64,000 bases of DNA from Paenibacillus pedocola (lineage in GTDB: Bacteria > Bacillota > Bacilli > Paenibacillales > Paenibacillaceae): the NCBI RefSeq assembly GCF_031599675.1, contig NZ_CP134223.1, positions 4,340,001 through 4,404,000 of the forward strand. The letters run 5' to 3'. A model generated the notes under the pieces. It was not told where the DNA came from. It did no database searches and was given only the letters and a program-made list of their open reading frames with translations. Each line of letters starts with the position of its first letter. Position 1 is the first letter of the stretch. This document shows positions 14,779 to 22,724 of the stretch, piece after piece. A program made the position numbers and the translations under genes.

Positions 14779-14820
14779 AAAGAAGCCATCCCTCACTTCC
14801 GTGAAGAGGATGGCTTCTTT
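14779..14820 (+). terminator. Terminator of the Sda-like gene
   Basis: AAAGAAGCCATCC pairs with GGATGGCTTCTTT, with an inner TTC/GAA stem. It could also serve the convergent gene ending at 14857. Confidence 0.85.
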
Positions 14821-14856
14821 GCATGCGGACCGGAACACATCGAGATACTCGTCCGG

Positions 14857-15165
14857 CTACTCGATAAATTCAGTTTTGAACACATTATCCAATTTCCCGC
14901 CAAGTCTTTTTTTGAGCGGCACCTTAATATCACGGCCAAGTTCCTTGAAGAAGGTATCCACATCACATTTCACATTCTGTGCCATAGCAATAACCGTTCC
15001 GTCACCTACGATGTTCTGGTTTACTTCAAGAGGCACATCGACTTCGATGTCGTATTTCTTGGTTAGGGTTTTGATGTACCGGGCGAAAATCTCCAGTAGC
15101 TCTTCATTGTTGAAATTTTCGATTGCGGCTTTTCCCTTGGTGGTAAATTTCATGTTAATTCTCAT
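14857..15165 (-). CDS. Hypothetical protein, about 102 residues
   Basis: The start MRINMKFTTKG was chosen because AGGGGATATC lies upstream. The protein is mixed alpha/beta and basic, with segments KAAIENFNNEELLEIFARYI, IEVDVPLEVNQNIVGDG and FKELGRDIKVPLKKRLGGKL. It has no Cys and no membrane segment. I do not recognise a family. It is convergent with the Sda-like gene and lies downstream of the XRE regulator on the same strand, in an accessory-looking stretch. Confidence 0.6.
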   Translation of the reverse strand: MRINMKFTTKGKAAIENFNNEELLEIFARYIKTLTKKYDIEVDVPLEVNQNIVGDGTVIAMAQNVKCDVDTFFKELGRDIKVPLKKRLGGKLDNVFKTEFIE

Positions 15166-15285
15166 TAATAGATATCCCCTTTTCTGTCGAACCATTTTTT
15201 GTTGGTTTATGGATCAAGATGAATAGATGGCTGCAAGAAAGGGCAACATTATTCATTTTTGAAAACTGGTTGTACCGGCTCACAG

Positions 15286-15930
15286 CTATTTAAAAGCCCC
15301 TTTAACCTGCTGCGCCTTAAACTGGGTAAATTCCTTCAAAGCCTGAATAATCTCGTCCTGCTCCTCTTCCTTGAGCTCGTAGATATACTCCCTCAGCCAC
15401 TCCCCGAACAGATAGGCTTGCCGGCCTTTGCGGGGCTGCTTCCGCAGTGAATCCAGATTTCCTTCAAACTTGTCATTGAGTACATCCGTAAGATTATATT
15501 TCTCAATTTTTTCTATTACCATTCCTGCCCCATATTCCGTTTCATAAACGATCACTTCGTCTGAATCAAACGAAACATAAGACGTCTCCTTACCTTCCTT
15601 AGCCCGAAACGCCTTCAGCTTATTAAAAGCTGTCTCATATCTGTAATCCTGTGACTGCTTGTATCCCTGCTTCAACGTCTTAATATATTCAATATCAGGC
15701 ATGTAATCGGCCAGGTGGTACATCCGGTTCTTGAGATCACTTCCGAGCGCTTCGATTATTTTGTCCAGGTTGTCTTTTAGAGGAATGCTTTCTCCCCGTT
15801 CAATCTTGCTGAGCTGTGAGTAGCTGATGCCGCTCTTCTCTTCCAGACCCCTTAAGGTCAAACCTCGCGCTTTCCTGAAGTGCCGGATAAAGTCTCCGAG
15901 CTCATCGGGATAATGATCGAAATCGTTCAT
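15286..15930 (-). CDS. XRE-family helix-turn-helix regulator
   Basis: A 214-residue protein. Residues 8-65 are a Cro/CI-type helix-turn-helix (LGDFIRHFRKARGLTLRGLE, SGISYSQLSKIERGESIP). The rest, about 150 residues, is charged and without a clear domain, and may bind a ligand or partner. The start was set at MNDFDHYP behind AGAGGTGACC; an upstream in-frame ATG lacks a site. Targets are unknown. Its neighbour at 16008-16523 on the same strand is a membrane protein gene, and the pair may have been acquired together. Confidence 0.8.
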   Translation of the reverse strand: MNDFDHYPDELGDFIRHFRKARGLTLRGLEEKSGISYSQLSKIERGESIPLKDNLDKIIEALGSDLKNRMYHLADYMPDIEYIKTLKQGYKQSQDYRYETAFNKLKAFRAKEGKETSYVSFDSDEVIVYETEYGAGMVIEKIEKYNLTDVLNDKFEGNLDSLRKQPRKGRQAYLFGEWLREYIYELKEEEQDEIIQALKEFTQFKAQQVKGAFK

Positions 15931-16007
15931 GGGGTCACCTCTACCTCTATCATAACACAAGATAACACTTTGTGTTTCAATATAACAATTAATACCTGAT
16001 TATTTAC

Positions 16008-16523
16008 TCACCATTCTTGCCTAATGTCCTTCGATTTAGAAGGATACATTGTATATAACGCTACCGCTAAAGCCGGAAGAATAAGCGCAGAAACAGCTAA
16101 AGCAATCTGATAATTATTTCCGCCAAAAACAAATAAATTAATAATCATTAAAAAGAAAAGTATAAAATATTTAAAAAAGTTCTTAATAATTTCTAATGGA
16201 ATCCCCAAAATTAGCCAAACAATCTTTAGCTTCAAGCCCTCTTGGAATCCCTGAATATAATCTGCCCATACACTTTTCAAGCCAGACCAAATGATTTTTC
16301 CCGTCAAGGCTACCCCATTTTGTATTCCGTGTAATACCGTAAGATCAGTATTAATGGATGTATATATATGGGGGAATTCTCCCGTAAAATTCATATTGAA
16401 TACTTTAATCTCCAGCGAAGCCCCGCTAGGGATAAAAATTTCAGTCGCCCCGCCGTATACAAGTAACCCCAAAATGATAAATAAAATTAACGTGCTCCAC
16501 ACTTTATTTTGATTATCAAACAT
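16008..16523 (-). CDS. AT-rich gene for a membrane protein of unknown function
   Basis: 171 residues with a start at MFDNQNKV (GAGGAG 7 bases upstream). A helix lies at about 10-30 (STLILFIILGLLVYGGA). An extracytoplasmic-looking segment follows (FIPSGASLEIKVFNMNFTGE), then two or three helices toward the C-terminus (LKIVWLILGIPLEI, FILFFLMIINLFVFG, IALAVSALILPALAVALY). Codon use is clearly more AT-rich than the flanking core genes, a sign of transfer. No family is recognised. Confidence 0.6.
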   Translation of the reverse strand: MFDNQNKVWSTLILFIILGLLVYGGATEIFIPSGASLEIKVFNMNFTGEFPHIYTSINTDLTVLHGIQNGVALTGKIIWSGLKSVWADYIQGFQEGLKLKIVWLILGIPLEIIKNFFKYFILFFLMIINLFVFGGNNYQIALAVSALILPALAVALYTMYPSKSKDIRQEW

Positions 16524-16576
16524 ATGATTGCTCCTCATAACTATATTGCTCAATAATACGATAACTGGTCATAATA

Positions 16577-16618
16577 AAACACTCCTTCATTGGATTCTGA
16601 TACCCAATAAAGGAGTGA
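16577..16618 (-). terminator. spo0A terminator
   Basis: CACTCCTT..ATTGG pairs with CCAAT..AAGGAGTG. On the minus strand TTTTATT follows the stem, about 70 bp after the spo0A stop. Confidence 0.75.
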
Positions 16619-16685
16619 AATTTATACATATACTGAGAAGAAATAGATCGGCTTAAAAACCTCACGTATCCTGCTCCTTACCCTT

Positions 16686-17510
16686 TCAAGACACCTTATG
16701 CTCAATCCGCAGCTTGTCGGCTACCATGGCAATAAATTCCGAGTTAGTCGGCTTAGATTTGGAGATATTAATGGTATAGCCGAACAGGTGGGAGATGCTG
16801 TCGATGTTGCCACGGGTCCAGGCGACCTCAATTGCATGGCGAATGGCCCGTTCTACGCGGGATGGAGTGGTCTTGAACTTCTCCGCAATGGCTGGGTAGA
16901 GCGTTTTGGTAATGGCTCCGAGAATTTCAATATTGTTATAGACCATCGTAATCGCTTCACGCAGATACTGATAGCCTTTGATATGTGCGGGTACACCGAT
17001 TTCGTGGATGATCGAAGTAATATTGGCATCCAGATTCTTGCCCTTGGAGAGCGGCACAACATTGTTATTGGAAGATGCTCTTGAACCGGAATAATTGGAC
17101 ATGTTCGGGGAACTGCTCATACTGCCCTGTGCACCGACCAGCTGACGCACACGGTTGGCCAGCACTTCCATATCGAACGGCTTCAAAATATAGTAAGAGG
17201 CGCCAAGCTGCACAGCCCGTTGAGTGATGTTCTCCTGGCCGAATGCAGTCAGCATAATAATCTTTGGTTGAGGATTAAGATCCATATCACGCAGGCGTTC
17301 CAGAACGCCGAGTCCGTCCAAATGCGGCATGATAATATCGAGGATTAGTACATCGGGAATTTTTCTTGCCCCGCTAAGCATTTGAAGCACTTCTTCACCA
17401 TTGTAGGCGATGCCCGTAACGGTCATATCTTCCTGTTCCGTAATGTATTCGGCAAGCAAGTTTGTAAATTCCCTATTATCATCGGCCAACAACACTTCAA
17501 TATTCTGCAC
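16686..17510 (-). CDS. spo0A: Sporulation master regulator Spo0A
   Basis: This is the response regulator at the end of the sporulation phosphorelay. The 274-residue protein has a receiver domain with the acidic pocket Asp10-Asp11, phosphoacceptor Asp58 (VLILDIIMPHLDG), switch Thr (IMLTAFG) and Lys (LKPFD). A Ser/Asn-rich linker at about 132-155 leads to the Spo0A C-terminal DNA-binding domain (ITSIIHEIGVPAHIKGYQYL, then SRVERAIRHAIEVAWTRGN). The start is GTG behind AGGAGG. It lies directly after spoIVB, the order seen in endospore formers, and has a sigma-H-type promoter with 0A boxes. Confidence 0.98.
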   Translation of the reverse strand: MQNIEVLLADDNREFTNLLAEYITEQEDMTVTGIAYNGEEVLQMLSGARKIPDVLILDIIMPHLDGLGVLERLRDMDLNPQPKIIMLTAFGQENITQRAVQLGASYYILKPFDMEVLANRVRQLVGAQGSMSSSPNMSNYSGSRASSNNNVVPLSKGKNLDANITSIIHEIGVPAHIKGYQYLREAITMVYNNIEILGAITKTLYPAIAEKFKTTPSRVERAIRHAIEVAWTRGNIDSISHLFGYTINISKSKPTNSEFIAMVADKLRIEHKVS

Positions 17511-17572
17511 TGGCTGCTTCCTCCTTATTCATCTCTGCGATTTCTAAGTAACATTTATCTGTCCTCCCTTAC

Positions 17573-17610
17573 ATTTTCGACATGCACTCTAAATATCCTT
17601 CTGTCGAAAA
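17573..17610 (-). promoter_or_regulatory. spo0A sigma-H promoter with two 0A boxes
   Basis: On the minus strand GAAGGATAT (17593-17601) fits the sigma-H -35 pattern RnAGGAwww. GTCGAAAAT (17573-17581) fits RnnGAATww with one mismatch, 11 bp downstream. TGTCGAAAA 0A boxes lie at 17574-17582 (overlapping the -10, minus strand) and at 17602-17610 (plus strand). This is the classic arrangement for autoregulation by Spo0A~P. Confidence 0.7.
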
Positions 17611-17687
17611 TTATTTTTCTTTATTTTTTTTCGGCGTTGGATTATAATTAATTATTTTATTTCATCTTTCGATGTTTATCGCTGAGC

Positions 17688-17727
17688 TTCGACAAAAAAA
17701 TCTTAAGGCTATACCGCCTTAAGATTG
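17688..17727 (-). terminator. spoIVB terminator with a 0A box in its tail
   Basis: AATCTTAAGGC pairs with GCCTTAAGATT around the stop codon. On the minus strand seven T residues follow, and then TTTGTCGAA (17688-17696), a consensus 0A box. Confidence 0.85.
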
Positions 17728-18839
17728 TAGGGAGAACCTTCTATTTGCTCTGCTACACCGGAGTCTTTGAGCATCCATTCGATGAAGCAGCCATACCCCG
17801 ATTTGGGATCATTGACGAATACATGGGTTACCGCTCCGATTAAACGTCCGTCCTGCACAATAGGGCTGCCGCTCATGCCTTGCACAATGCCGCCGGTCTT
17901 CTCAATCAAGCGCGGGTCGGTAATGCGCAGCACCAGCCCTTTGGTTGCCGGCGTCTGCTGATGCGCTACATGGATGATCTCCACATCAAACCGCTCCACC
18001 TGCTGCCCGTCAACCACGGTTAGAATCTGCGCCGGACCTTCCTTCACTTCATTGCTCATTGCAACCGGAATCGGCTGTTTATAAAGACTGTGCTCGGGGT
18101 TCCTGGTCATTTTGCCGAAAATTCCGAAATCCGTATTGCTCTGCACATTCCCCAGCACCTGGCTCTCCTTGAGAAAAACAGCACGCTTCTCTCCGGGATC
18201 ACCATCCTGGCTCTTGGAGATCGAGGTTACAGTGGATTGCACGATATGACCGCTGCCCACCACAATCGGAGTACCGGTGTTCATGTCCGTAATGACATGG
18301 CCCAGAGCGCCATAAACTCCCTGCTCCGGAGCATAAAAGGTTAAGGTGCCGACACCCGCCGCGGAATCACGGATATAAAGCCCCAGTCTCCATACCTTGT
18401 CATTACGGTCATAAGCGGGAGTAAGCCTGGCTGTATGCTCTTTACCGCCGCGTTTGTACACGATGGTCAGAGTGTCTCCTGCTTTGCCTGCACGCTCCAC
18501 CAGCTTCGCTACCTTGGATACCTCGTCCAGCTTCACCCCGTCAATGGAGACCATCAGGTCACCCGGAACAAGCCCGCTGTTCTCTCCGGGGGAAAGCTTG
18601 GACTGCTCAGACACTTCAATCAAATGATGGCCAACAACAAGTACACCTGCAGATTTTACTTTCACGCCAATCGTCTGACCTCCCGGAATAACCTTAAGCT
18701 CCTGGTCAGTTCCTTGCACCTGCTTGTTCAGTTGATCAAGCGGTGCAGCATAGCTCTGAAGAGGTCCCGTTATGCCTGATAAGCTTAGAAAGAAGGCAAA
18801 TAAAAGACCGGGCATTAACTTCCTGAGGTTCGGCTTCAA
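17709..18839 (-). CDS. spoIVB: SpoIVB signalling serine peptidase
   Basis: An S55-family protease made in the forespore. It crosses the inner forespore membrane and triggers pro-sigma-K processing by cutting SpoIVFA. The 376-residue protein has an N-terminal signal anchor (LLFAFFLSLSGITG) and a PDZ domain at about 70-145 (SGLVPGDLMVSIDGVKLDE). The protease domain contains ALGHVITD (catalytic His) and IVQGMSGSPIVQDG (catalytic Ser). The start is TTG 18839 behind AAGGGAG. It lies between recN and spo0A as in Bacillus. No clear sigma-F or sigma-G promoter could be read. Confidence 0.95.
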   Translation of the reverse strand: MKPNLRKLMPGLLFAFFLSLSGITGPLQSYAAPLDQLNKQVQGTDQELKVIPGGQTIGVKVKSAGVLVVGHHLIEVSEQSKLSPGENSGLVPGDLMVSIDGVKLDEVSKVAKLVERAGKAGDTLTIVYKRGGKEHTARLTPAYDRNDKVWRLGLYIRDSAAGVGTLTFYAPEQGVYGALGHVITDMNTGTPIVVGSGHIVQSTVTSISKSQDGDPGEKRAVFLKESQVLGNVQSNTDFGIFGKMTRNPEHSLYKQPIPVAMSNEVKEGPAQILTVVDGQQVERFDVEIIHVAHQQTPATKGLVLRITDPRLIEKTGGIVQGMSGSPIVQDGRLIGAVTHVFVNDPKSGYGCFIEWMLKDSGVAEQIEGSPYNLKAV

Positions 18840-18953
18840 TGGCTGTCACGCTCCCTTTTGCTTCTTTCGCTTGACGAAAAAGGTGGTCGCCAATTGCGTA
18901 CCTATAAGATAACCTTGCCCCCAGGCTTTTATTACTGTCAATCATTGTCCCGC

Positions 18954-20681
18954 TTACCCTATGGCTGCTTTGCTGGCCTCGGCCAGACCGAGCATTTCCT
19001 GTGCGTGATGCAATGTTTTTTCGGTAATTTCCACGCCGCCCAGCATGCGGGCAAGCTCCATGACTCTGCCTTCTGCTGTGAGGGAGTCCACTTCGGTCAT
19101 TGTGCGCCCGTCCTCGACTTTTTTGCGGATCAGATATTGATGGTCGGCCATACAGGCCACTTGCGGCAGATGCGTAATGGAGAACACCTGGCACGTGGAG
19201 GACAGCTTGTACAATTTATCGGCAATGGATTGGGCTGCACGTCCGCTGACCCCGGTATCCACTTCATCAAAAATCAGCACAGGTATAGCATCCGTCCGGG
19301 CAAAAATACTCTTCATCGCCAGCATAATCCGTGACAGCTCCCCGCCTGAGGCGATTTTGCCTAGCGGTCTAAGCGGCTCCCCCGGGTTCGGGGAGATCAT
19401 AAATTCGGCGCTGTCGATTCCTTGCCGGGTCAGCCGGTAACGGCGGTCCTGATATTCTACGCCCCGCGGATCCTCCAGCGTATCCAGCTTTACCTGGAGC
19501 GACGTCCGCTCCATCTGCAGATCCTTGAGCTCGCCTTCAACCTGAGTAGAGAGGTCTGCCGCACACTGACTTCGTGCCCTGCTAAGTGCCCGTGCTGCTT
19601 CCATTAAGGTGCTGAGCAGTCCATCCCGCTTCACAGTCAGCTTCTCGATGTATTCATCCTTATTCTCCAGCAGATCCGTCTCCCGGTGAATCTGTTCGTA
19701 ATAGGCCAGAATCTGCTCGACACTGTCCCCGTATTTACGGCGCAGGCCGGTGATCAGATCAAGGCGGTTCTCGATCTCCTCCAGCCGGGCCGGATTGAAC
19801 TCGATATCCTCCCGGTAGTCCCGCAGCTGAAAAGCGGCATCCTCCAGCTGATAATAGGACGACTGCAGCTGATCCAGTACCGAGCGCAGCCCCTTCTCAT
19901 CGTAACGGACCGCATCCTCCAGCCGGGAGATGACGTTACCGATGGACTCCAGGCCCTGCCTGTCATACAACAGCTCGTATGCGCCGGATACCGAATCCAT
20001 CATTTTCTCGCTGTGGGATAGTTTGACCCGTTCTTCGGCAAGTAATTCATCTTCTCCCGGTTTTAATCGCGCAGAAGAAATTTCCTCCAGCTGAAAACGG
20101 TACAAATCCAGCATTTGATACGCTTTTTGGCTGGATTCCTGAAGTTCCCGCAGTTCTTTTTCCACCTTGGCAAACGCGGAATATTTCTCTTGATAATCGG
20201 CTTTGAGCGGTCCGATTATGGCTTCGCCATATGTATCCAGCAGCCCGAGATGACGCTCCGCCTTAAGCAGATTCTGGTGTTCATGCTGGCCGTGGATATT
20301 TACCAGCTGCTCACCGATTTCACGCAGCATGCTGAGATTAACCATCTGCCCGTTAACGCGCGAGGTGCTTTTGCCAAGGGAGGTGATTTCTCGGCGGATG
20401 ACCAGATGCTCTTCACGATGACCCCCGATGCCCAGACGCTCCAGCGTTTCCCACACCGGATGGCCGGCGGGCAGACTGAACAGCGCCTCCATCTCTGCCT
20501 TTTCGCAGCCGTAGCGGATGGAATCCGCGGAACCGCGGCCGCCGGCAATGAGGCCCAGCGCATCGATAATGATCGATTTCCCGGCACCGGTCTCCCCTGT
20601 AAGTACATGAAAACCAGGATAAAAATGCACATCTACCGCTTCAACAACGGCTAGATTGCGGATCGACAAGGTCTCTAACAC
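18954..20681 (-). CDS. recN: DNA repair protein RecN
   Basis: An SMC-like ATPase that acts early at double-strand breaks. The 575-residue protein has Walker A GETGAGKS at 29-36, a long central coiled coil (about 150-370), the signature LASGGELSRIMLAMKS and Walker B VLIFDEVDTGVSG. The start is GTG 20681 behind GGAGGTG. It follows argR on the same strand, the order in Bacillus. The family length is normal. Confidence 0.97.
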   Translation of the reverse strand: MLETLSIRNLAVVEAVDVHFYPGFHVLTGETGAGKSIIIDALGLIAGGRGSADSIRYGCEKAEMEALFSLPAGHPVWETLERLGIGGHREEHLVIRREITSLGKSTSRVNGQMVNLSMLREIGEQLVNIHGQHEHQNLLKAERHLGLLDTYGEAIIGPLKADYQEKYSAFAKVEKELRELQESSQKAYQMLDLYRFQLEEISSARLKPGEDELLAEERVKLSHSEKMMDSVSGAYELLYDRQGLESIGNVISRLEDAVRYDEKGLRSVLDQLQSSYYQLEDAAFQLRDYREDIEFNPARLEEIENRLDLITGLRRKYGDSVEQILAYYEQIHRETDLLENKDEYIEKLTVKRDGLLSTLMEAARALSRARSQCAADLSTQVEGELKDLQMERTSLQVKLDTLEDPRGVEYQDRRYRLTRQGIDSAEFMISPNPGEPLRPLGKIASGGELSRIMLAMKSIFARTDAIPVLIFDEVDTGVSGRAAQSIADKLYKLSSTCQVFSITHLPQVACMADHQYLIRKKVEDGRTMTEVDSLTAEGRVMELARMLGGVEITEKTLHHAQEMLGLAEASKAAIG

Positions 20682-20741
20682 GAATACTGCACCTCCGGAA
20701 AGATGTTTCCCATGAATGTATTGAACTTGTTTAAATTGAAA

Positions 20742-21191
20742 TTAGGAGATATATCCCATTATTTGCGCAATTACGTTCTTGCTGTCTTCCGGCTGCCGGC
20801 AAATAATCAGAATGGTATCGTCACCGGAAATGGTGCCCATAATCTGCGGCCAGTCAATATTGTCAATCAGCGCCGCCACCGAGTTAGCCGTTCCCGGAAG
20901 ACATTTCATAACCACAAGGTTGCCGGAGTAATCAATCTGGACAAAATTATCCACCAGCACTCTTTTTAGCTTCTGTGTCGGATTATAGCGCTGGTCGGTC
21001 GGAAGCGAATATTTATATCTTCCGTCATCCATCGGCACCTTGATCAGCAGCAGCTCCTTGATGTCCCTGGATACTGTTGCCTGGGTAACCTGGAAGCCCG
21101 CTTCACGCAGTGAATCCACCAACTCATCCTGTGTTTCAATGTCTTTCTGTGTAATGATCTCACGGATCTTGATATGCCTGTGTCCCTTCAT
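20742..21191 (-). CDS. argR: Arginine repressor ArgR/AhrC
   Basis: A hexameric arginine-responsive regulator that represses arginine synthesis and activates its breakdown. The 149-residue protein has a winged-helix N-terminus (IREIITQKDIETQDELVDSL, then FQVTQATVSRDIKELLLIKV). The C-terminal arginine-binding domain contains CLPGTANSVAALID and MGTISGDDTILIICR, where GDDT contacts arginine. AGGAGG lies 5 bases before the ATG. It is part of the tlyA-argR-recN order. Confidence 0.97.
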   Translation of the reverse strand: MKGHRHIKIREIITQKDIETQDELVDSLREAGFQVTQATVSRDIKELLLIKVPMDDGRYKYSLPTDQRYNPTQKLKRVLVDNFVQIDYSGNLVVMKCLPGTANSVAALIDNIDWPQIMGTISGDDTILIICRQPEDSKNVIAQIMGYIS

Positions 21192-21220
21192 TATTGCCTC
21201 CTGTATTTAAAAGATGAACA

Positions 21221-21700
21221 TTAATTGGATTCCCCGTCATCCCTGCCGAGCGAAATCACATGTATGGCAGACGATACGGTATTGACATACAGCACGCCGC
21301 TGCAGTCAGGGTAAATCAGTAAATACGGCAGAAGTGCATCCCGGAGCGCGCTGCCGGTGAATTCCAGCTCCTTACGGGGACGGGATAAAATCACCAGGTA
21401 AAAGGAATCCTCTTCTTTGCTGGCCACATAGTCGATAAACAGCCTGCTGTACATTGAAGATCCGTCAACATTAAAAGCAAGCGGGATTTTCAGTTTGCCG
21501 CCAATCACCTCGTACCCTGCTGCTTCGAGCCACTCAATGGAAGGATGCGGCGTAATCACACTGTTGATCGGCACCCGGTCCTTCAGGAAGGACCGCGGTG
21601 AACTCTGCAGCCATATATAGATCCGGTAAACCAGAAATATCGCAACCGCCAGTCCAATGAGCACCATAACGGTTTTATCAGAGCTTGCCAACACAATCAC
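21221..21700 (-). CDS. Membrane-anchored protein of unknown function
   Basis: About 159 residues, with one N-terminal membrane helix (VMVLIGLAVAIFLVYRIYIW) and a soluble domain of mixed alpha/beta character. The soluble part includes PHPSIEWLEAAGYEVIGGKL and FIDYVASKEEDSFYLVI. The start is uncertain: GTG 21700, GTG 21694 and TTG 21691 are all in frame, and GAGGTGAT favours the last. It is inserted between tlyA and argR, which are adjacent or close in Bacillus. The family is not recognised. Confidence 0.7.
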   Translation of the reverse strand: MIVLASSDKTVMVLIGLAVAIFLVYRIYIWLQSSPRSFLKDRVPINSVITPHPSIEWLEAAGYEVIGGKLKIPLAFNVDGSSMYSRLFIDYVASKEEDSFYLVILSRPRKELEFTGSALRDALLPYLLIYPDCSGVLYVNTVSSAIHVISLGRDDGESN

Positions 21701-21770
21701 CTCGGTGATTTATTCGCTTGAGCAGCGCTGAAATCCTGCTTTTGGGATGCAGACTTCTCCATTCAAGCAA

Positions 21771-21801
21771 AAGAAACTCATCGTTTTTTCGATGAGTTTC
21801 C
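21771..21801 (-). terminator. Terminator overlapping the tlyA stop
   Basis: GAAACTCATCG pairs with CGATGAGTTTC across six bases. On the minus strand TTTCTTTTG follows. Confidence 0.7.
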
Positions 21802-22677
21802 GTTGGTGTTCGCAGTAAAGGTTGCTGTGGCTTCCTTGATAACATCATCAGCCAACGCTGCGAAATTGTCATTAGGGCTGAGGGGAGCAGCCGCTGCTTC
21901 CAGCTGCGCTTCACCTGCGGCATCCTCTGCTTCAGGCAGCAGCTTCCAATGCGCCAGGAACTCAATGTTGCCTTCCCCGCCGGTAATCGGCGAGAACGTC
22001 AGGCCCTCCAGCCGGTAACCAAGCCCTGCAGCCATAGTCAGCACATTCACCAGCACTTCCTTATGAACCGCCGGATCACGCACCACGCCGGATTTGCCAA
22101 CCTTCTCACGTCCTGCCTCGAACTGCGGTTTAATCAGTGCGGCAATGTCCGCCGGACGGTTCAGCAGTGCCTTGAGCGGAGGAAGGATAATTTTGAGCGA
22201 GATGAAGGATACATCAATGCTCGCGAAGTCCGGAACCGGACCCTGCAGGTCAGGAGGCGTCATATAACGGAAATTGGTCCGTTCCATCACGCTGACCCGC
22301 TCATCATTGCGCAGGCTCCAGTCCAGCTGGTTATAACCGACATCAATGGCATAGACGTAGCTTGCCCCGTTCTGCAGCGCACAATCAGTAAACCCGCCGG
22401 TGGAAGCCCCAATATCGAGCATAATCCGTCCATTCAGGCCGATCTCAAACTTGCGTAAAGCCTTCTCCAGCTTGAGGCCGCCGCGGCTGACATAAGGATG
22501 CACGGCGCCCTTCACTTTCAGGGTGGAGCTGCGGGGCACCTTCATGCCGGCTTTCTCGATCCGTTCTTCATCCGCCAGAACAAGACCGGCCATAATCGCA
22601 GCCTTAGCCTTCTCCCGGCTTTCATAAAAGCCTTGCTCCACTAACAATACATCTATCCGTTCTTTAGGGTGTTCCAT
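21778..22677 (-). CDS. tlyA: TlyA-type rRNA 2'-O-methyltransferase (YqxC)
   Basis: The 299-residue protein has an S4 RNA-binding domain at about 5-65 (ERIDVLLVEQGFYESREKAK) and an FtsJ-like SAM methyltransferase domain. The latter includes LDIGASTGGFTDCALQNGA, YAIDVGYNQLDW and DFASIDVSFISL. Family members 2'-O-methylate rRNA cytidines; some were called haemolysins. A 45-residue Ala/Glu/Asn-rich tail goes beyond the usual end. Two ATGs are 6 bp apart; the second was taken, since GGGAG is then 6 bases away. It lies downstream of dxs. Confidence 0.9.
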   Translation of the reverse strand: MEHPKERIDVLLVEQGFYESREKAKAAIMAGLVLADEERIEKAGMKVPRSSTLKVKGAVHPYVSRGGLKLEKALRKFEIGLNGRIMLDIGASTGGFTDCALQNGASYVYAIDVGYNQLDWSLRNDERVSVMERTNFRYMTPPDLQGPVPDFASIDVSFISLKIILPPLKALLNRPADIAALIKPQFEAGREKVGKSGVVRDPAVHKEVLVNVLTMAAGLGYRLEGLTFSPITGGEGNIEFLAHWKLLPEAEDAAGEAQLEAAAAPLSPNDNFAALADDVIKEATATFTANTNGNSSKKR

Positions 22678-22724
22678 GTTCATCTCCCGATCATTCTTGG
22701 GCTAACGAGTTTCTCTTCCGGACT

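Noticed and set aside
18736..19194. 152-codon minus-strand frame bridging recN and spoIVB
   Set aside because: It runs in another frame of recN and into the spoIVB start, and shows no domain or start signal.
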